From NCBI GenBank assembly GCA_947473355.1, contig CANJCQ010000003.1, positions 1-64,000 of the forward strand: 64,000 bases of DNA, given 5' to 3'. Source of the DNA: Sphingomonadaceae bacterium. Its GTDB lineage: Bacteria > Pseudomonadota > Alphaproteobacteria > Sphingomonadales > Sphingomonadaceae. Every line of letters begins with the position of its first letter. The first letter of the stretch is position 1. The notes below the pieces were generated by a model. It saw nothing but the letters and a program-made list of their open reading frames with translations. It made no database searches and was not told where the DNA came from. Shown piece after piece: positions 32,433-41,399 of this stretch. The position numbers and the translations under genes are program-made.

Positions 32433-33622
32433 TTGCTTTTCTCCACCAGATCGTAGCGCTGAACATAATCACAAAACTGCTCGCGCACCCGCTCGGCGCT
32501 CATACCAAAGTCTGCGAGATCATACTTGTGGACGCCGTGCTGCAGCTCGGGCTTGTCGGCGATGCGCCGGGCAAATGCGCCGCGCAGGTCTTCGCCGATC
32601 TCCATGCCGATGAAGCTGTAGATCTGATCGAGCACGGCCATCGGATTGGCGTGAAAATCCGCGTGGACCACATCCAGAACCTGCCCCGGATGCTTTTCGC
32701 GCACCTTGTCCGAGCGGCGGATGTCGCGCGCCCATTTGGCCACTTCGCGCGTCAGCATGTTGTGCGCGCGCTCTTCGCGGCGATCTGCCTCATAGACCGG
32801 GTGGGCGTGCATCAGCAGCGCACAGAGTGAAGGGATCGCCTTGGCCGGATCGCGGTGGGTCTGGATAACGCGGGCCTGCGGATAACAGGCGAATAGCAGG
32901 TCGAGTTGTTCGATATGACCGGGGTTCTTGAGCAGCCAGCGCTTGTCGGGCTCATTGCTGCCGATCAGTTGCACGCATTTGTAGTAATAGGCGTAGGCCG
33001 CATCTTCCTCCTGGCATTGCCGCCAGGCGTCATAGGTCGGGCTGGGCCAGTTGCCGCAGGCCCAGATGTTGTTGTTGAAGCTCTGCCACAGGATCATGCA
33101 GCATTCGTGGACTTCTTCGGCGGCGCGGTGGTGCGCGGCGCGTGCCTCGGGGGTGGCGGCATAGTGCGCGTCGAGCCCGGCGACGGTCTTGCGGAACTCA
33201 GGGAATTCGCTCCAGCGCTCGATCGGCGGGCGCGGCATCGGGTTGTCGATCAGCCAGGTCTGCAGGCCCTGAAAGCGCGGATCGACTGCCATCAGCCGGT
33301 GCAGCGCGGTAGTGCCGGTGCGCGGTACGCCGACGATGACGACGGGATCGAGGATGGGCCTCTCATCGAAACCGGGATTGGCCTTCATTGAGGCAATCGC
33401 CGTGGCCCGGCTGCGCAGCACGCCGATCACCTGCCCCCAGGCGAGGCGCTTGCCGGCCTCGTGAAAATGCGGGTCGCAGTCCATCGACTGGAGCAGGACC
33501 TTGAGACCCGGCAGATAGTCTGATGGGCCGAAGTCGGTGGTGCCGAGCTCCTTTGCGACGATGTCGTGGAGCTGGTCCGAGGCGGTGCGGAACTGCGCGG
33601 GAGGATCGTAGGTGGTGTCCAT
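32429..33622 (-). CDS. PAPS-dependent sulfotransferase
   Basis: The 397-residue protein has the 5'-phosphosulfate loop GVPRTGTTALHRLM and the downstream 3'-phosphate region near RVIQTHRDPAKAIPS, as in the sulfotransferase_3-like group common in actinobacteria and sphingomonads. It would move sulfate to a hydroxyl group of a hydrophobic acceptor. It is unexpected in a degradation cluster, where it could mask or export hydroxylated intermediates. That role is inference. Confidence 0.85.
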   Translation of the reverse strand: MDTTYDPPAQFRTASDQLHDIVAKELGTTDFGPSDYLPGLKVLLQSMDCDPHFHEAGKRLAWGQVIGVLRSRATAIASMKANPGFDERPILDPVVIVGVPRTGTTALHRLMAVDPRFQGLQTWLIDNPMPRPPIERWSEFPEFRKTVAGLDAHYAATPEARAAHHRAAEEVHECCMILWQSFNNNIWACGNWPSPTYDAWRQCQEEDAAYAYYYKCVQLIGSNEPDKRWLLKNPGHIEQLDLLFACYPQARVIQTHRDPAKAIPSLCALLMHAHPVYEADRREERAHNMLTREVAKWARDIRRSDKVREKHPGQVLDVVHADFHANPMAVLDQIYSFIGMEIGEDLRGAFARRIADKPELQHGVHKYDLADFGMSAERVREQFCDYVQRYDLVEKSK

Positions 33623-33634
33623 GTTTATGTCCTA

Positions 33635-33747
33635 AATCCTCCCCTTCCGGGGGATGTGCCGAACGGAGTGAGGCGGAGGGGGTAACGCATTGGATCGCCC
33701 CCTCCGTCAGCGCTCCGCGCTGCCACCTCCCCCGGAGGGGGAGGATT
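33635..33747. repeat. 113-bp palindromic repeat between sulfotransferase and SDR genes
   Basis: It runs from AATCCTCCCC (33635) to GGGGAGGATT (33747), inverted ends as in the copy at 13124-13257, with inner CCCCCTCCGTCAGCGCT. The two copies share the same internal blocks. Confidence 0.82.
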
Positions 33748-33757
33748 GGAAAGCAGA

Positions 33758-34543
33758 TCAAGCATCCGGAATCCCTCCCAAACTCGGCCCGCCATCGACC
33801 GAAATCGTCTGTCCGGTGATGTAGCTTGCTGCATCGCTGGCAAAGAACACGATCATGTTGGCCATCTCGTCGGGCGTGCCGGTGCGGCGCAGCGGCATGG
33901 CGCTGCTCATCGCGTCCATATCGAGACCCGCCACCCGCCACGCCTCCAGCACCCGATCCGAAGCAATCGCCCCGGCGGCGACGCAATTGGCGCGAATGCC
34001 GTGTTTGCCCCATTCGGCTGCCGTCACCTTGGTAAACATCTGCAGTGCGGACTTGGCAGCGGAATAGTGTGCGCCGCCCTTGACCCCGTTGACCCCGGCG
34101 CCGGATGAAATGCTGACAATCGCGCCGCTCTTCTGCGCGATCATGTGCTTTCCGGCCTCGCGGGTCAGGATGTAGGCGCTCTTCACATTGAGATCGAAGA
34201 TCGAATCCCAGCCTTTGGTCGGGATGGACTCGAGCGGTCCCATCCGGGTGCCCCCGGCATTGTTGATCAGGATGTCGATGCGCCCGAAGGTGTCCACGGT
34301 CTTCTGGACCAGCGCGATGCATGCATCTTCGTTCTTCACATCGGTCGGCACAGCGAGGCACTGGCTGCCGCTATCCATGGCGATCTGGGTGGCGGCCATT
34401 TCGAGTTCGGTGACAGTGCGGCTGCAGATGACGACACTCGCGCCGAGCTTCGCCAGTTGCAGGGCGGTGGCATAGCCGATCCCGGTGGCGCCGCCGGTGA
34501 CAATCGCGACCTTGCCGGTGAAGCTGAGATGGTCCGTAATCAT
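33758..34543 (-). CDS. Short-chain dehydrogenase/reductase (FabG-like)
   Basis: The 261-residue classical SDR has TGGATGIG, NNAG, catalytic serine in SISSGAG, and YSAAK, and ends in the usual VDGGPSL segment. The arginine in VICSRT favours NADP. Its start overlaps the DUF1214 gene stop (TAATG), so it is co-translated with it. Confidence 0.88.
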   Translation of the reverse strand: MITDHLSFTGKVAIVTGGATGIGYATALQLAKLGASVVICSRTVTELEMAATQIAMDSGSQCLAVPTDVKNEDACIALVQKTVDTFGRIDILINNAGGTRMGPLESIPTKGWDSIFDLNVKSAYILTREAGKHMIAQKSGAIVSISSGAGVNGVKGGAHYSAAKSALQMFTKVTAAEWGKHGIRANCVAAGAIASDRVLEAWRVAGLDMDAMSSAMPLRRTGTPDEMANMIVFFASDAASYITGQTISVDGGPSLGGIPDA

Positions 34544-35721
34544 TACCAGCGCCTCCGGCGTTGGCAGGCTCGCACGCGGATGCGCAATTCCTCGGCGCGT
34601 TGTTCGGGGGTGACCACCGGCGTGTCAGACGGCAGATGATCGCGCAGGCTCGCCAGCTTGACCCGCTTGATCGTCGGCAATGGCTCGCTGTCGCAATCAT
34701 ACCAGCGGCCATAGATGCCGCCTTCCTTGTAGCCCGCCGGATCGAGCCAGTTGGGCACGCCCGGGTCCTCCAGCGCAATCACCGCGCGGAACCTGCCATC
34801 GCTGGAAAGCGTGGCCATGGCGCCGTTGGTGCTGGAGAGCCGGTGGACATATTCGAGCGCGTTGAACAGCGGATCGTTGAGCTGCACGTTCCAGTAGGGC
34901 GCGCGCTCCGGGATTTCGGTCTCGATGATCAGCGCTTCGTCTTCATCGAGCTGGAAGTTGGCTGGCCAGTAGGTCTGCTTGACCAAGGCGCCCGCCATGC
35001 GGATCGGCTCGAACACGTTGTAGCCAACGCGCTCCATCACGCCGTTCTGCATCTTGAAATACTGCTTGGTTTTCCGGGCCGGAAACTTGGCCATTTCCTG
35101 GATGCGGGTGAGGATTTCCTCCGGGCTCAGCCGCTGCTTGGGCGGGACCTTGTCGAGGCATTCGATCGAGAGCACCGGGTCCACTTCGTTGGCCCAGTCA
35201 TAGAGCCGGTAACGGGTATAGAGCCCGCCCGCCTGCGGGTGGATCGGGGCCCAGTGGCCTTGGTAGCCAGCAGGGCGCTCGGCGCTGAAAATGATCTCGA
35301 AATCGGAGCCGAGCTCGATGCCGATATCGTTGGTATCGAGCTCGTTGTGGCCGTTGGGCACTGGCGGATCGTCATAGGTACCCGACAGCGCGGCCTGCGT
35401 CGTGAAGCTCAAAATCTTGCAGGTGCCGCGATTGCCCGAGACGCGGTAGGTCAGATCACCCCGGATTGGCGACTGGACATAGATGTCATCGGGATTGGGC
35501 TGGAGCGTGAAGACCGGGTTCCACAGCGGCGCCCAGTCCGGGTGTTCGGCATCAGCGTGGAAATACATGAAATAGGAGTAGGAAAGGCTGGTCATCGTCT
35601 GGCGATAGATGTCCGCGCGGTACTCCGGGTCGTCCGGGTGCCAGGTGTCCTTGAGATTGCCGACCGCGCCTTCGAGGTCGGCGAGGTAGGACAGGATCGT
35701 CGGTGCGATCTCGGAGTTCAT
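34543..35721 (-). CDS. DUF1214-domain protein
   Basis: The 392-residue protein matches DUF1214 proteins: a C-terminal beta-rich part with NGAMATLSSDGRFRAVIAL and PGVPNWLDPAGYKEG. No signal peptide is visible. DUF1214 genes recur in sphingomonad and actinobacterial hydrocarbon or steroid clusters, but the function is unknown. The start is MNSEIAPTILSYL at 35721. It is the first gene of the pair with the SDR. Confidence 0.75.
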   Translation of the reverse strand: MNSEIAPTILSYLADLEGAVGNLKDTWHPDDPEYRADIYRQTMTSLSYSYFMYFHADAEHPDWAPLWNPVFTLQPNPDDIYVQSPIRGDLTYRVSGNRGTCKILSFTTQAALSGTYDDPPVPNGHNELDTNDIGIELGSDFEIIFSAERPAGYQGHWAPIHPQAGGLYTRYRLYDWANEVDPVLSIECLDKVPPKQRLSPEEILTRIQEMAKFPARKTKQYFKMQNGVMERVGYNVFEPIRMAGALVKQTYWPANFQLDEDEALIIETEIPERAPYWNVQLNDPLFNALEYVHRLSSTNGAMATLSSDGRFRAVIALEDPGVPNWLDPAGYKEGGIYGRWYDCDSEPLPTIKRVKLASLRDHLPSDTPVVTPEQRAEELRIRVRACQRRRRW

Positions 35722-35765
35722 TGCAATTGCCTCGCCCAATTGGCCGGTCTGTGCCGGGATTCGCG

Positions 35766-36362
35766 TTATGCGCCAGCATGGCACTCCGCGACCGGGAAAA
35801 GCAAGCCTGCTGGTCGCCAGCGGCGGGGGCGGACTGTGGTGGCAAGGTAGAGCGGGTGGCGCGGCTGGCCCTGCTGGGTGAGGCCAAGTGCGGCAACGGG
35901 CATGTCAGCGGGCAAGCGTGTCAGCACATGTTCGCCGCGCCCCAGATGGCTCGCGTGGTTGCCCCAGGCGAGCACGGTGCGGCGGCTGAGATCGAGAGCC
36001 AGCGCGATGGCCGCGTCGTTATGCGGCCCTATCGGCTCGGCGGCGCGCTTGAGATCGGCGGGGGCGGTGGCGCGGTAGGCGAACAGGTTCCACACCAGCA
36101 GGTTGGCATGGTCGGCCTGAGCGGCGATGCGGCGGCAGCGGGCGATGGTCGGATCGTCGGCGCGCTCGTCAGCTGTCGAAGGGTTGAGCATGCCCATGCC
36201 GAGCACGGCGGCGCGCGGGCTGGGCAGGCGCCAGAGGAGATAGCGGTAAGCTCCGCATGCGCTGAACACCGCGCCAAGGCCGCCTGCCGGATCATGGCGG
36301 AAGTCGAGGCCGCAGCCTTCCGACCAATCCCTGATCGCGGCCAGTGCCGCCGCGCCGCGCAC
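35766..36362 (-). CDS. DUF1643-domain protein
   Basis: The 198-residue protein has the DUF1643 pattern: LLWRLPSPRAAVLGMGMLNPSTADERADDPT shows the LNPSTAD core, followed by LLVWNLFAYRAT. The role is unknown. The GTG start directly follows the FAH-family stop codon (TAG GTG) with no gap, so it depends on that gene for translation. Confidence 0.72.
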   Translation of the reverse strand: MRGAAALAAIRDWSEGCGLDFRHDPAGGLGAVFSACGAYRYLLWRLPSPRAAVLGMGMLNPSTADERADDPTIARCRRIAAQADHANLLVWNLFAYRATAPADLKRAAEPIGPHNDAAIALALDLSRRTVLAWGNHASHLGRGEHVLTRLPADMPVAALGLTQQGQPRHPLYLATTVRPRRWRPAGLLFPVAECHAGA

Positions 36363-37058
36363 CTATTCAGCAGGCCCGATTGCCAGCTCGATCGGGGTAA
36401 GGCCTTCGATTGTCCCTACCAGCCTGTCGCCCACCGCAATTGGCCCGACGCCGGCGGGGGTGCCGGTGTAGAGCAGGTCGCCCGGTGCCAGGTGATAGAA
36501 CTTGGAGAGATCGGCGATCAGGTCTGCGACGTTGAAGATCATATCGGACAGCACCGCGTCCTGCTTCACCGCGCTGTTCTGGGAAAGCTGGATGCGCTGG
36601 GCCTCCATCGCGCCGAAAGCCTCCACTCGGGTAATCGGGGCGATGACAGCAGCCTGTTCGAAATCCTTGCCGAGGTCCCACGGGCGGCCCTGATCGCGCG
36701 CTGCATTTTGCAGGTCGCGCCGGGTCATGTCGAGCCCGCAGGCATAGCCCAGCACCACCGACAGGGCATCGGCCTCGGCAATGCGGAAGGCGGGGGCGCC
36801 GATGGCTACGACCAGTTCCATCTCGTAATGGCAGTTCGCGGTGCCTAGCGGATAGGCAATCGTCGTGCCCGAATGGCAGATCGCCGAGGGCGTCTTGGTG
36901 AAATAGAACGACGCGTCCTTGGTCGCGGCAAAGCCCATTTCGGCGGCGTGCGCGGCATAGTTGCGTCCGACGCAGAATATGCGGTTGACGGGGAATGTGG
37001 CTGCTTCGCCCAGGATCGGCACGGCAGGGCGGGGCGGGAGGTCAAATAGTGTGCTCAT
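36363..37058 (-). CDS. Fumarylacetoacetate hydrolase-family protein
   Basis: The 231-residue protein has the FAH-family metal-binding acidic residues in HYEMELVV and ACGLDMTRRDLQ, plus FCVGRNYAAHAAEM. Family members hydrolyse or decarboxylate oxo-acids at the end of ring-cleavage pathways. It follows the P450 by 15 bp. Confidence 0.88.
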   Translation of the reverse strand: MSTLFDLPPRPAVPILGEAATFPVNRIFCVGRNYAAHAAEMGFAATKDASFYFTKTPSAICHSGTTIAYPLGTANCHYEMELVVAIGAPAFRIAEADALSVVLGYACGLDMTRRDLQNAARDQGRPWDLGKDFEQAAVIAPITRVEAFGAMEAQRIQLSQNSAVKQDAVLSDMIFNVADLIADLSKFYHLAPGDLLYTGTPAGVGPIAVGDRLVGTIEGLTPIELAIGPAE

Positions 37059-37073
37059 GCGCCCACCCTGCCA

Positions 37074-38294
37074 TCAATCCCAGGCGAGGTGCAAGTGGTC
37101 GACCCCGATCACCCCGCCGGCATGGCTGCGCGGGCTGGGCCGGGACGAATCGAAGCGGACAATCGGCATGCGCTTCGCCCATTCCTCCAGAAACAGCCGC
37201 AGCTCCAACCGCGCCAGATGCTGGCCAATGCATTTGTGCGGGCCATTGCCGAGGCTGTTGTAGGGAACGGGGCCCCGGTCGAAATCGACCCGGAAGGGAT
37301 CGGGATAGGCCCGGTCATCCGTGCCCGAAAGCGCATTGGCGGTCATGATAAGATCGCCTTCCTTGAGGAATGCCCCATGCCGCTCTGTGTCGTGGCGCAG
37401 CAGCCGCACGGTGTTGGACAGGCCATGGCGGCGCAGCAGTTCCTCGACGGCTGCGGGCACTACACGCGGATCGTCCTTCAGCCGCTGTTGCAGCTCGGGC
37501 TGCTCGCACAGGCGCCACATGGCAAAGCCCATCTGCGAGGCGACCGTGTCCTGCCCGCCGAAGAACACCAGCTGCGCCATACCGACCAGCTCGTCGCGGC
37601 TCTGGAAACGCGGATTGTTTCGCCACTGCGAGATTCCGGTGAAGACGTCGTCACCCGGCGCTTCCAGCCGCTCGTCGAGCAGCTGGCTGAGGTATTGCAT
37701 GGTCGCCATCAAGGCAGCGCCGCGCTGATCACGCGTGCCGCGACCCGCCATGTGCCTGCCCCAGCCGAGAAAGTCTTCTCTGCGATCATAGGGCAGATCG
37801 ACAAAGTCCCAGAAGATCATCAGCGGCGCCACGGTCGAAAAGGTGCTGACGAATTCGCAGGCCTTCTCAGGCATTGCCTTCATCGCCTCGATCAGTTCCA
37901 CGATCACCGCGCGCGCCTTGGGTGTGTAGTTTTCTTCGATCTGCTTCTTGGCGAAATAGGGGTTGAGCACGGCGCGGTAGCGCGAATGGTCGGGCGGATC
38001 GCAGGTGATCGGCGGCATGAACGGCATCGAGCCCTTGGGCGGGGCCTTTTCGGTGCTGGAGAAAGTCTGGTGCGTCTCCTGAATCCATTTGGTCTCGGGC
38101 GCACGGGTGGCGATCCAGTGGCCGCCGTGGTGCGGGGTCCAGACAATGTCGGGGCCATTATGCAGCACATCGAAGGCGCGGTAGACATCGCCCAATTCGG
38201 CGAGGCCGGGCGGGTTGGTGTAGTCGAAATCAACCACTAGCGCCGGATCGACGTGGGGCGGGATGGGGGTTGGGGTCAGGGCGGCTGTTGCCAT
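37074..38294 (-). CDS. Cytochrome P450
   Basis: The 406-residue P450 has the I-helix VFFGGQDTV, EELLRR (ExxR), and the heme loop LGNGPHKCIGQHLARLE with Cys355. It differs clearly from the P450 at 13.6-14.8 kb and may act on another position of the same compound. No ferredoxin gene is adjacent; it may use the one at 14.9 kb. The start at 38294 has GGGAGAG six bases upstream. Confidence 0.93.
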   Translation of the reverse strand: MATAALTPTPIPPHVDPALVVDFDYTNPPGLAELGDVYRAFDVLHNGPDIVWTPHHGGHWIATRAPETKWIQETHQTFSSTEKAPPKGSMPFMPPITCDPPDHSRYRAVLNPYFAKKQIEENYTPKARAVIVELIEAMKAMPEKACEFVSTFSTVAPLMIFWDFVDLPYDRREDFLGWGRHMAGRGTRDQRGAALMATMQYLSQLLDERLEAPGDDVFTGISQWRNNPRFQSRDELVGMAQLVFFGGQDTVASQMGFAMWRLCEQPELQQRLKDDPRVVPAAVEELLRRHGLSNTVRLLRHDTERHGAFLKEGDLIMTANALSGTDDRAYPDPFRVDFDRGPVPYNSLGNGPHKCIGQHLARLELRLFLEEWAKRMPIVRFDSSRPSPRSHAGGVIGVDHLHLAWD

Positions 38295-38310
38295 TTCACT
38301 CTCCCGTTTC

Positions 38311-38337
38311 AATACCTCCCCGGTGCGGGGAGGTATT
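38311..38337. terminator. Strong hairpin between BVMO and P450 genes
   Basis: AATACCTCCCC (38311-38321) and GGGGAGGTATT (38327-38337) form a perfect 11-bp stem with a 5-nt loop. On the leftward transcript it follows the BVMO stop by 7 bp. It may attenuate read-through into the P450 gene or protect the upstream mRNA. Confidence 0.6.
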
Positions 38338-38344
38338 TTATGCG

Positions 38345-40210
38345 CTAAACACTCTCGTTTTGCCCCTCGCGCACCATCTGCATTCCCGCCATGCTGCCCT
38401 CATCGCGCCATGCGCGGATCAGGTCGTCGAAGGCGTTATAGCCAGGCCCATACATGTCGCCGAAGATGGTATAGCGGCTCGCCTCGATGCCTTCGTTGTT
38501 GTTGTAGCCGGGCGTGCATTGCGCCCAGAAGTCGCCGTCGTAATAGAACGTTTCGCGCACGTGCTTGACCCATGCCGCTTCGGCCTCGGCGCTGGGTTCG
38601 ACTGTATCGCCGCCGCGCTTCATGGTTTCGCCGATGATATAGGCGAGGTGGCGGCCTTGCTGGTCATACATCAGGGTAGTCGAACCCGAGACGCCGCCCT
38701 GAATCCAGCCGGTCCATAGCAGGCCAGGAAAACCGTTGAGGCTCATGCCGTGCAGCGTGCGGAAGCCGTCTTTCCAGTAGTCATAGAGCGACTGCCCGCC
38801 GCGGCCTTCGATGGTGTCGATCCCGTATTTGCGGCGCAGGTCCGTGGTGCTCTCGAAGCCGGTTGAATAGATGATGCAGTCGAACTCGTGCTCCACGCCG
38901 TTTGCCACGATCCCCTTTTCGGTGATCGCCTCGATGCCCTTGGTCGCCGAGACATCGATTATATCGACGTTGTCGCGGTTGAAGGCATCGAGATAGTCGT
39001 CGTTGAAGCAGGGGCGCTTGCACAGGAAGCGATACCACGGCTTGAGGATCTCGGCCTTGCGCGGATCCTTGACGGTATCATCAACGCGTTTGCGGATGCG
39101 CTCCATGGCGCGGTGATCTTCCACCTCGCGCAGCGACATCAGTTCCTCGAAGCCCATTTCCGGCCAGCCCATCTCCTTGCGGCGGGCCTGGACATTGCGG
39201 TTGAGCTCGCTCCAGCCGTCGCAGATCAGGTCCTCGTCGTCGGGGCCATAGATGCCGTTGATGCCGGTGTGGAAGCTGTTCATCCGTTCGGCATGCCAGC
39301 CGGGATTGAGCTTTTTCGCCCAGTCGGGATCGGTCGGCATGTTGCCGCGAAAGTCGATATAGCTCGGCGTGCGCTGGAACACGGTGAGCTGCTTCACATA
39401 TTTACCGAGATTTGGGACGCACTGGATCGCGGTCGCCCCGGTGCCGATGATGGCGACGCGCTTGTCCTTGAGCTTGTCGAGCACCGGATTGCCGAACCCG
39501 CCACCGGTATAATCATAGTCCCAGCGCATGGTGTGGAAGCTGTGGCCCTTGAAGCTCTTGATGCCGGGCACGCCGGGCAGCTTTGGCCGGTTGATCGGGC
39601 CGACTGCCATGATGACGAAGCGGGCGCGGATCGTATCGCCCTGCCGGGTGGTGACGCGCCAGCGGCGGCTGCTCTCTTCCCATTGCAGCCCTTCGACCGT
39701 GGTGCCGAACAGGGCGTGCTCGTAAAGCCCGAAATGGCGTCCGATCGACTGGCAATATTCGAAGATTTCGGTGCCGTAGGAATAGCGATCCTTCGGCATG
39801 TAGTTCATTTCTTCGAGCAGCGGCAGGTAGGTGTAGCTCTCCACATCGCACTGCACGCCGGGGTAGCGGTTCCAGTACCAGGTGCCGCCGAAATCGCCGC
39901 CGCGATCGATGATGCGGACATTGGTGATCCCCGCCTCGACGAGCCGGCCCGCCGTGATCAGCCCGGCAAAGCCGCCGCCGAGCACGACAACATCGATCTC
40001 GTCATTTACCGGCTCGCGGGGCGGCAGCTTGGTGTAGGGGTCGAATTCGAAGAACTCTTCATATTCGCCGCGCGCTTCGATGTATTGCGCGAAGCCTTCG
40101 GCGCGGTGGCGCTTGAGACGCTCTTCCTCATAGCGCGCCCGCAGGGCCTCGATGTCGATATCGGGGGTGTCGGTTGCGCCGCAGCTTATGAAATTGGGAT
40201 TGGCATTCAT
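38345..40210 (-). CDS. Flavin-containing (Baeyer-Villiger-type) monooxygenase
   Basis: The 621-residue enzyme has an N-terminal FAD site GGGFAG (residues 78-83), GGTWYWNRYPG, the Baeyer-Villiger fingerprint F220-x-G-xxx-H226-xxx-W230-D, and a second Rossmann motif GTGATA for NADPH. It would insert oxygen next to a ketone to make an ester or lactone. An about 70-residue N-terminal extension before the FAD domain is like cyclododecanone/steroid monooxygenases. The ATG at 40210 follows the luciferase-like gene stop by 1 bp. Confidence 0.92.
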   Translation of the reverse strand: MNANPNFISCGATDTPDIDIEALRARYEEERLKRHRAEGFAQYIEARGEYEEFFEFDPYTKLPPREPVNDEIDVVVLGGGFAGLITAGRLVEAGITNVRIIDRGGDFGGTWYWNRYPGVQCDVESYTYLPLLEEMNYMPKDRYSYGTEIFEYCQSIGRHFGLYEHALFGTTVEGLQWEESSRRWRVTTRQGDTIRARFVIMAVGPINRPKLPGVPGIKSFKGHSFHTMRWDYDYTGGGFGNPVLDKLKDKRVAIIGTGATAIQCVPNLGKYVKQLTVFQRTPSYIDFRGNMPTDPDWAKKLNPGWHAERMNSFHTGINGIYGPDDEDLICDGWSELNRNVQARRKEMGWPEMGFEELMSLREVEDHRAMERIRKRVDDTVKDPRKAEILKPWYRFLCKRPCFNDDYLDAFNRDNVDIIDVSATKGIEAITEKGIVANGVEHEFDCIIYSTGFESTTDLRRKYGIDTIEGRGGQSLYDYWKDGFRTLHGMSLNGFPGLLWTGWIQGGVSGSTTLMYDQQGRHLAYIIGETMKRGGDTVEPSAEAEAAWVKHVRETFYYDGDFWAQCTPGYNNNEGIEASRYTIFGDMYGPGYNAFDDLIRAWRDEGSMAGMQMVREGQNESV

Positions 40211-40211
40211 G

Positions 40212-41393
40212 TCAGACGGCAACCTTTTCGGGAAGCACGGCTGCATGCAAGGGCGCTTCCATTTTCTGGATTTCGGGGAGGACTTCGCAGGCAAACAGCT
40301 CGATGCTCGCCGCGCATGCCTCATGCGGCATGGTGCCGAAATTGGGCACCACGGTGATTTCCGAGAAGGAACAGGCCTGCTGCGCCACCTTGATCCGGCG
40401 GATCACTTCGTCGGGCGTGCCAATCATCAGGTTGTCTTCGTGATAGCCCGAGGGGCGGGCGACGTTCTTTGCAGGTTCGCCCGTGACCGCAGCGGCGAGG
40501 ATCGCGGTGGCCGCGCCCTGGCGGTCGGCATAGGCCTCATAGCCCTTGATGCCGATGAAGTTCGACGGGTCGGCAAAACCATAGTGCAGATTGACGTCGC
40601 GGTTGGCCTCGAACACCCATTGGTCAGACTGGTCGAGCTCGGCCGCATTGGCGGCGCAATAGAGGAACAGCACGTTTTTGGGCTGGCACGGGCCCATGCC
40701 CTCCTCGGCGCGAAACTGGTTGACCGCGCGGACATCCTCGCAGGCTTTCTCCAGCGGCTTGTTGCCTACGAACAGCGGGCGCAGGCCCTTGCGCGAGAGG
40801 ATTTCGAGCGATTCCTTCGTTGCCGAAGAGCCATAGATTCGGGTGAGCAGGTCCTGGCTCTTGGGCGCGGGGCGGATCGAGGTTTCGGGGACTTTGAATA
40901 TCTCGCCGTCGTAGGAAAAGCGTTCCTGCGAGAAGGCGAGGTTCAGGATATCCAGCGTCTCGTTGAAGCGCTGGCGGCTTTCCTCGCGCGGGATGCCCAG
41001 TGCTTCGAACTCGTTCTTGGCCACGCCGCGCCCGAGGCCGATAGTCTCATAGCGCCCGTTCGAGAGGGTATCGAGGAAGGCGATCTGGTGGGCAAGCCGC
41101 ACCGGGTGCCACCAGGGCGCCACCACCACCATGGTGCCGAAAGTCACCCGCTCGGTGCGCCCAGCAAAATAGCTGAGCAGCTGCAGCGGGTTGGGGGTCA
41201 TGCCATAGGGTGAGCCGCAATGATCGGGCGCCCAGATGCCGTCGAACCCCAGCGGTTCGGCCATGTCGCCCAGCGCCATCATCGATTCGACGCATTGCCA
41301 GTCGGGCGTCTCTGGCGCTTGCGCATAGTCGCCCGCCATGATGCGGAGCCAGTCCTGCGAATTGGTCGATGACAGGCCGAGATTGACCTTCAT
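40212..41393 (-). CDS. LLM-class flavin-dependent monooxygenase
   Basis: The 393-residue bacterial-luciferase-like protein has GFDGIWAPDH and GRYETIGLGRGVAKNEFEALG, typical of LLM oxidoreductases that use reduced FMN or F420. The partner flavin reductase is not obvious here. It lies 6 bp after the Rieske gene stop and 1 bp before the BVMO start, so the three oxygenases are co-expressed. Confidence 0.9.
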   Translation of the reverse strand: MKVNLGLSSTNSQDWLRIMAGDYAQAPETPDWQCVESMMALGDMAEPLGFDGIWAPDHCGSPYGMTPNPLQLLSYFAGRTERVTFGTMVVVAPWWHPVRLAHQIAFLDTLSNGRYETIGLGRGVAKNEFEALGIPREESRQRFNETLDILNLAFSQERFSYDGEIFKVPETSIRPAPKSQDLLTRIYGSSATKESLEILSRKGLRPLFVGNKPLEKACEDVRAVNQFRAEEGMGPCQPKNVLFLYCAANAAELDQSDQWVFEANRDVNLHYGFADPSNFIGIKGYEAYADRQGAATAILAAAVTGEPAKNVARPSGYHEDNLMIGTPDEVIRRIKVAQQACSFSEITVVPNFGTMPHEACAASIELFACEVLPEIQKMEAPLHAAVLPEKVAV

Positions 41394-41399
41394 GGGCGA

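Noticed and set aside
38888..40357. 489-residue rightward frame opposite the BVMO gene
   Set aside because: It mirrors a clear flavin monooxygenase on the other strand and shows Asp/His/Ala-rich antisense composition.
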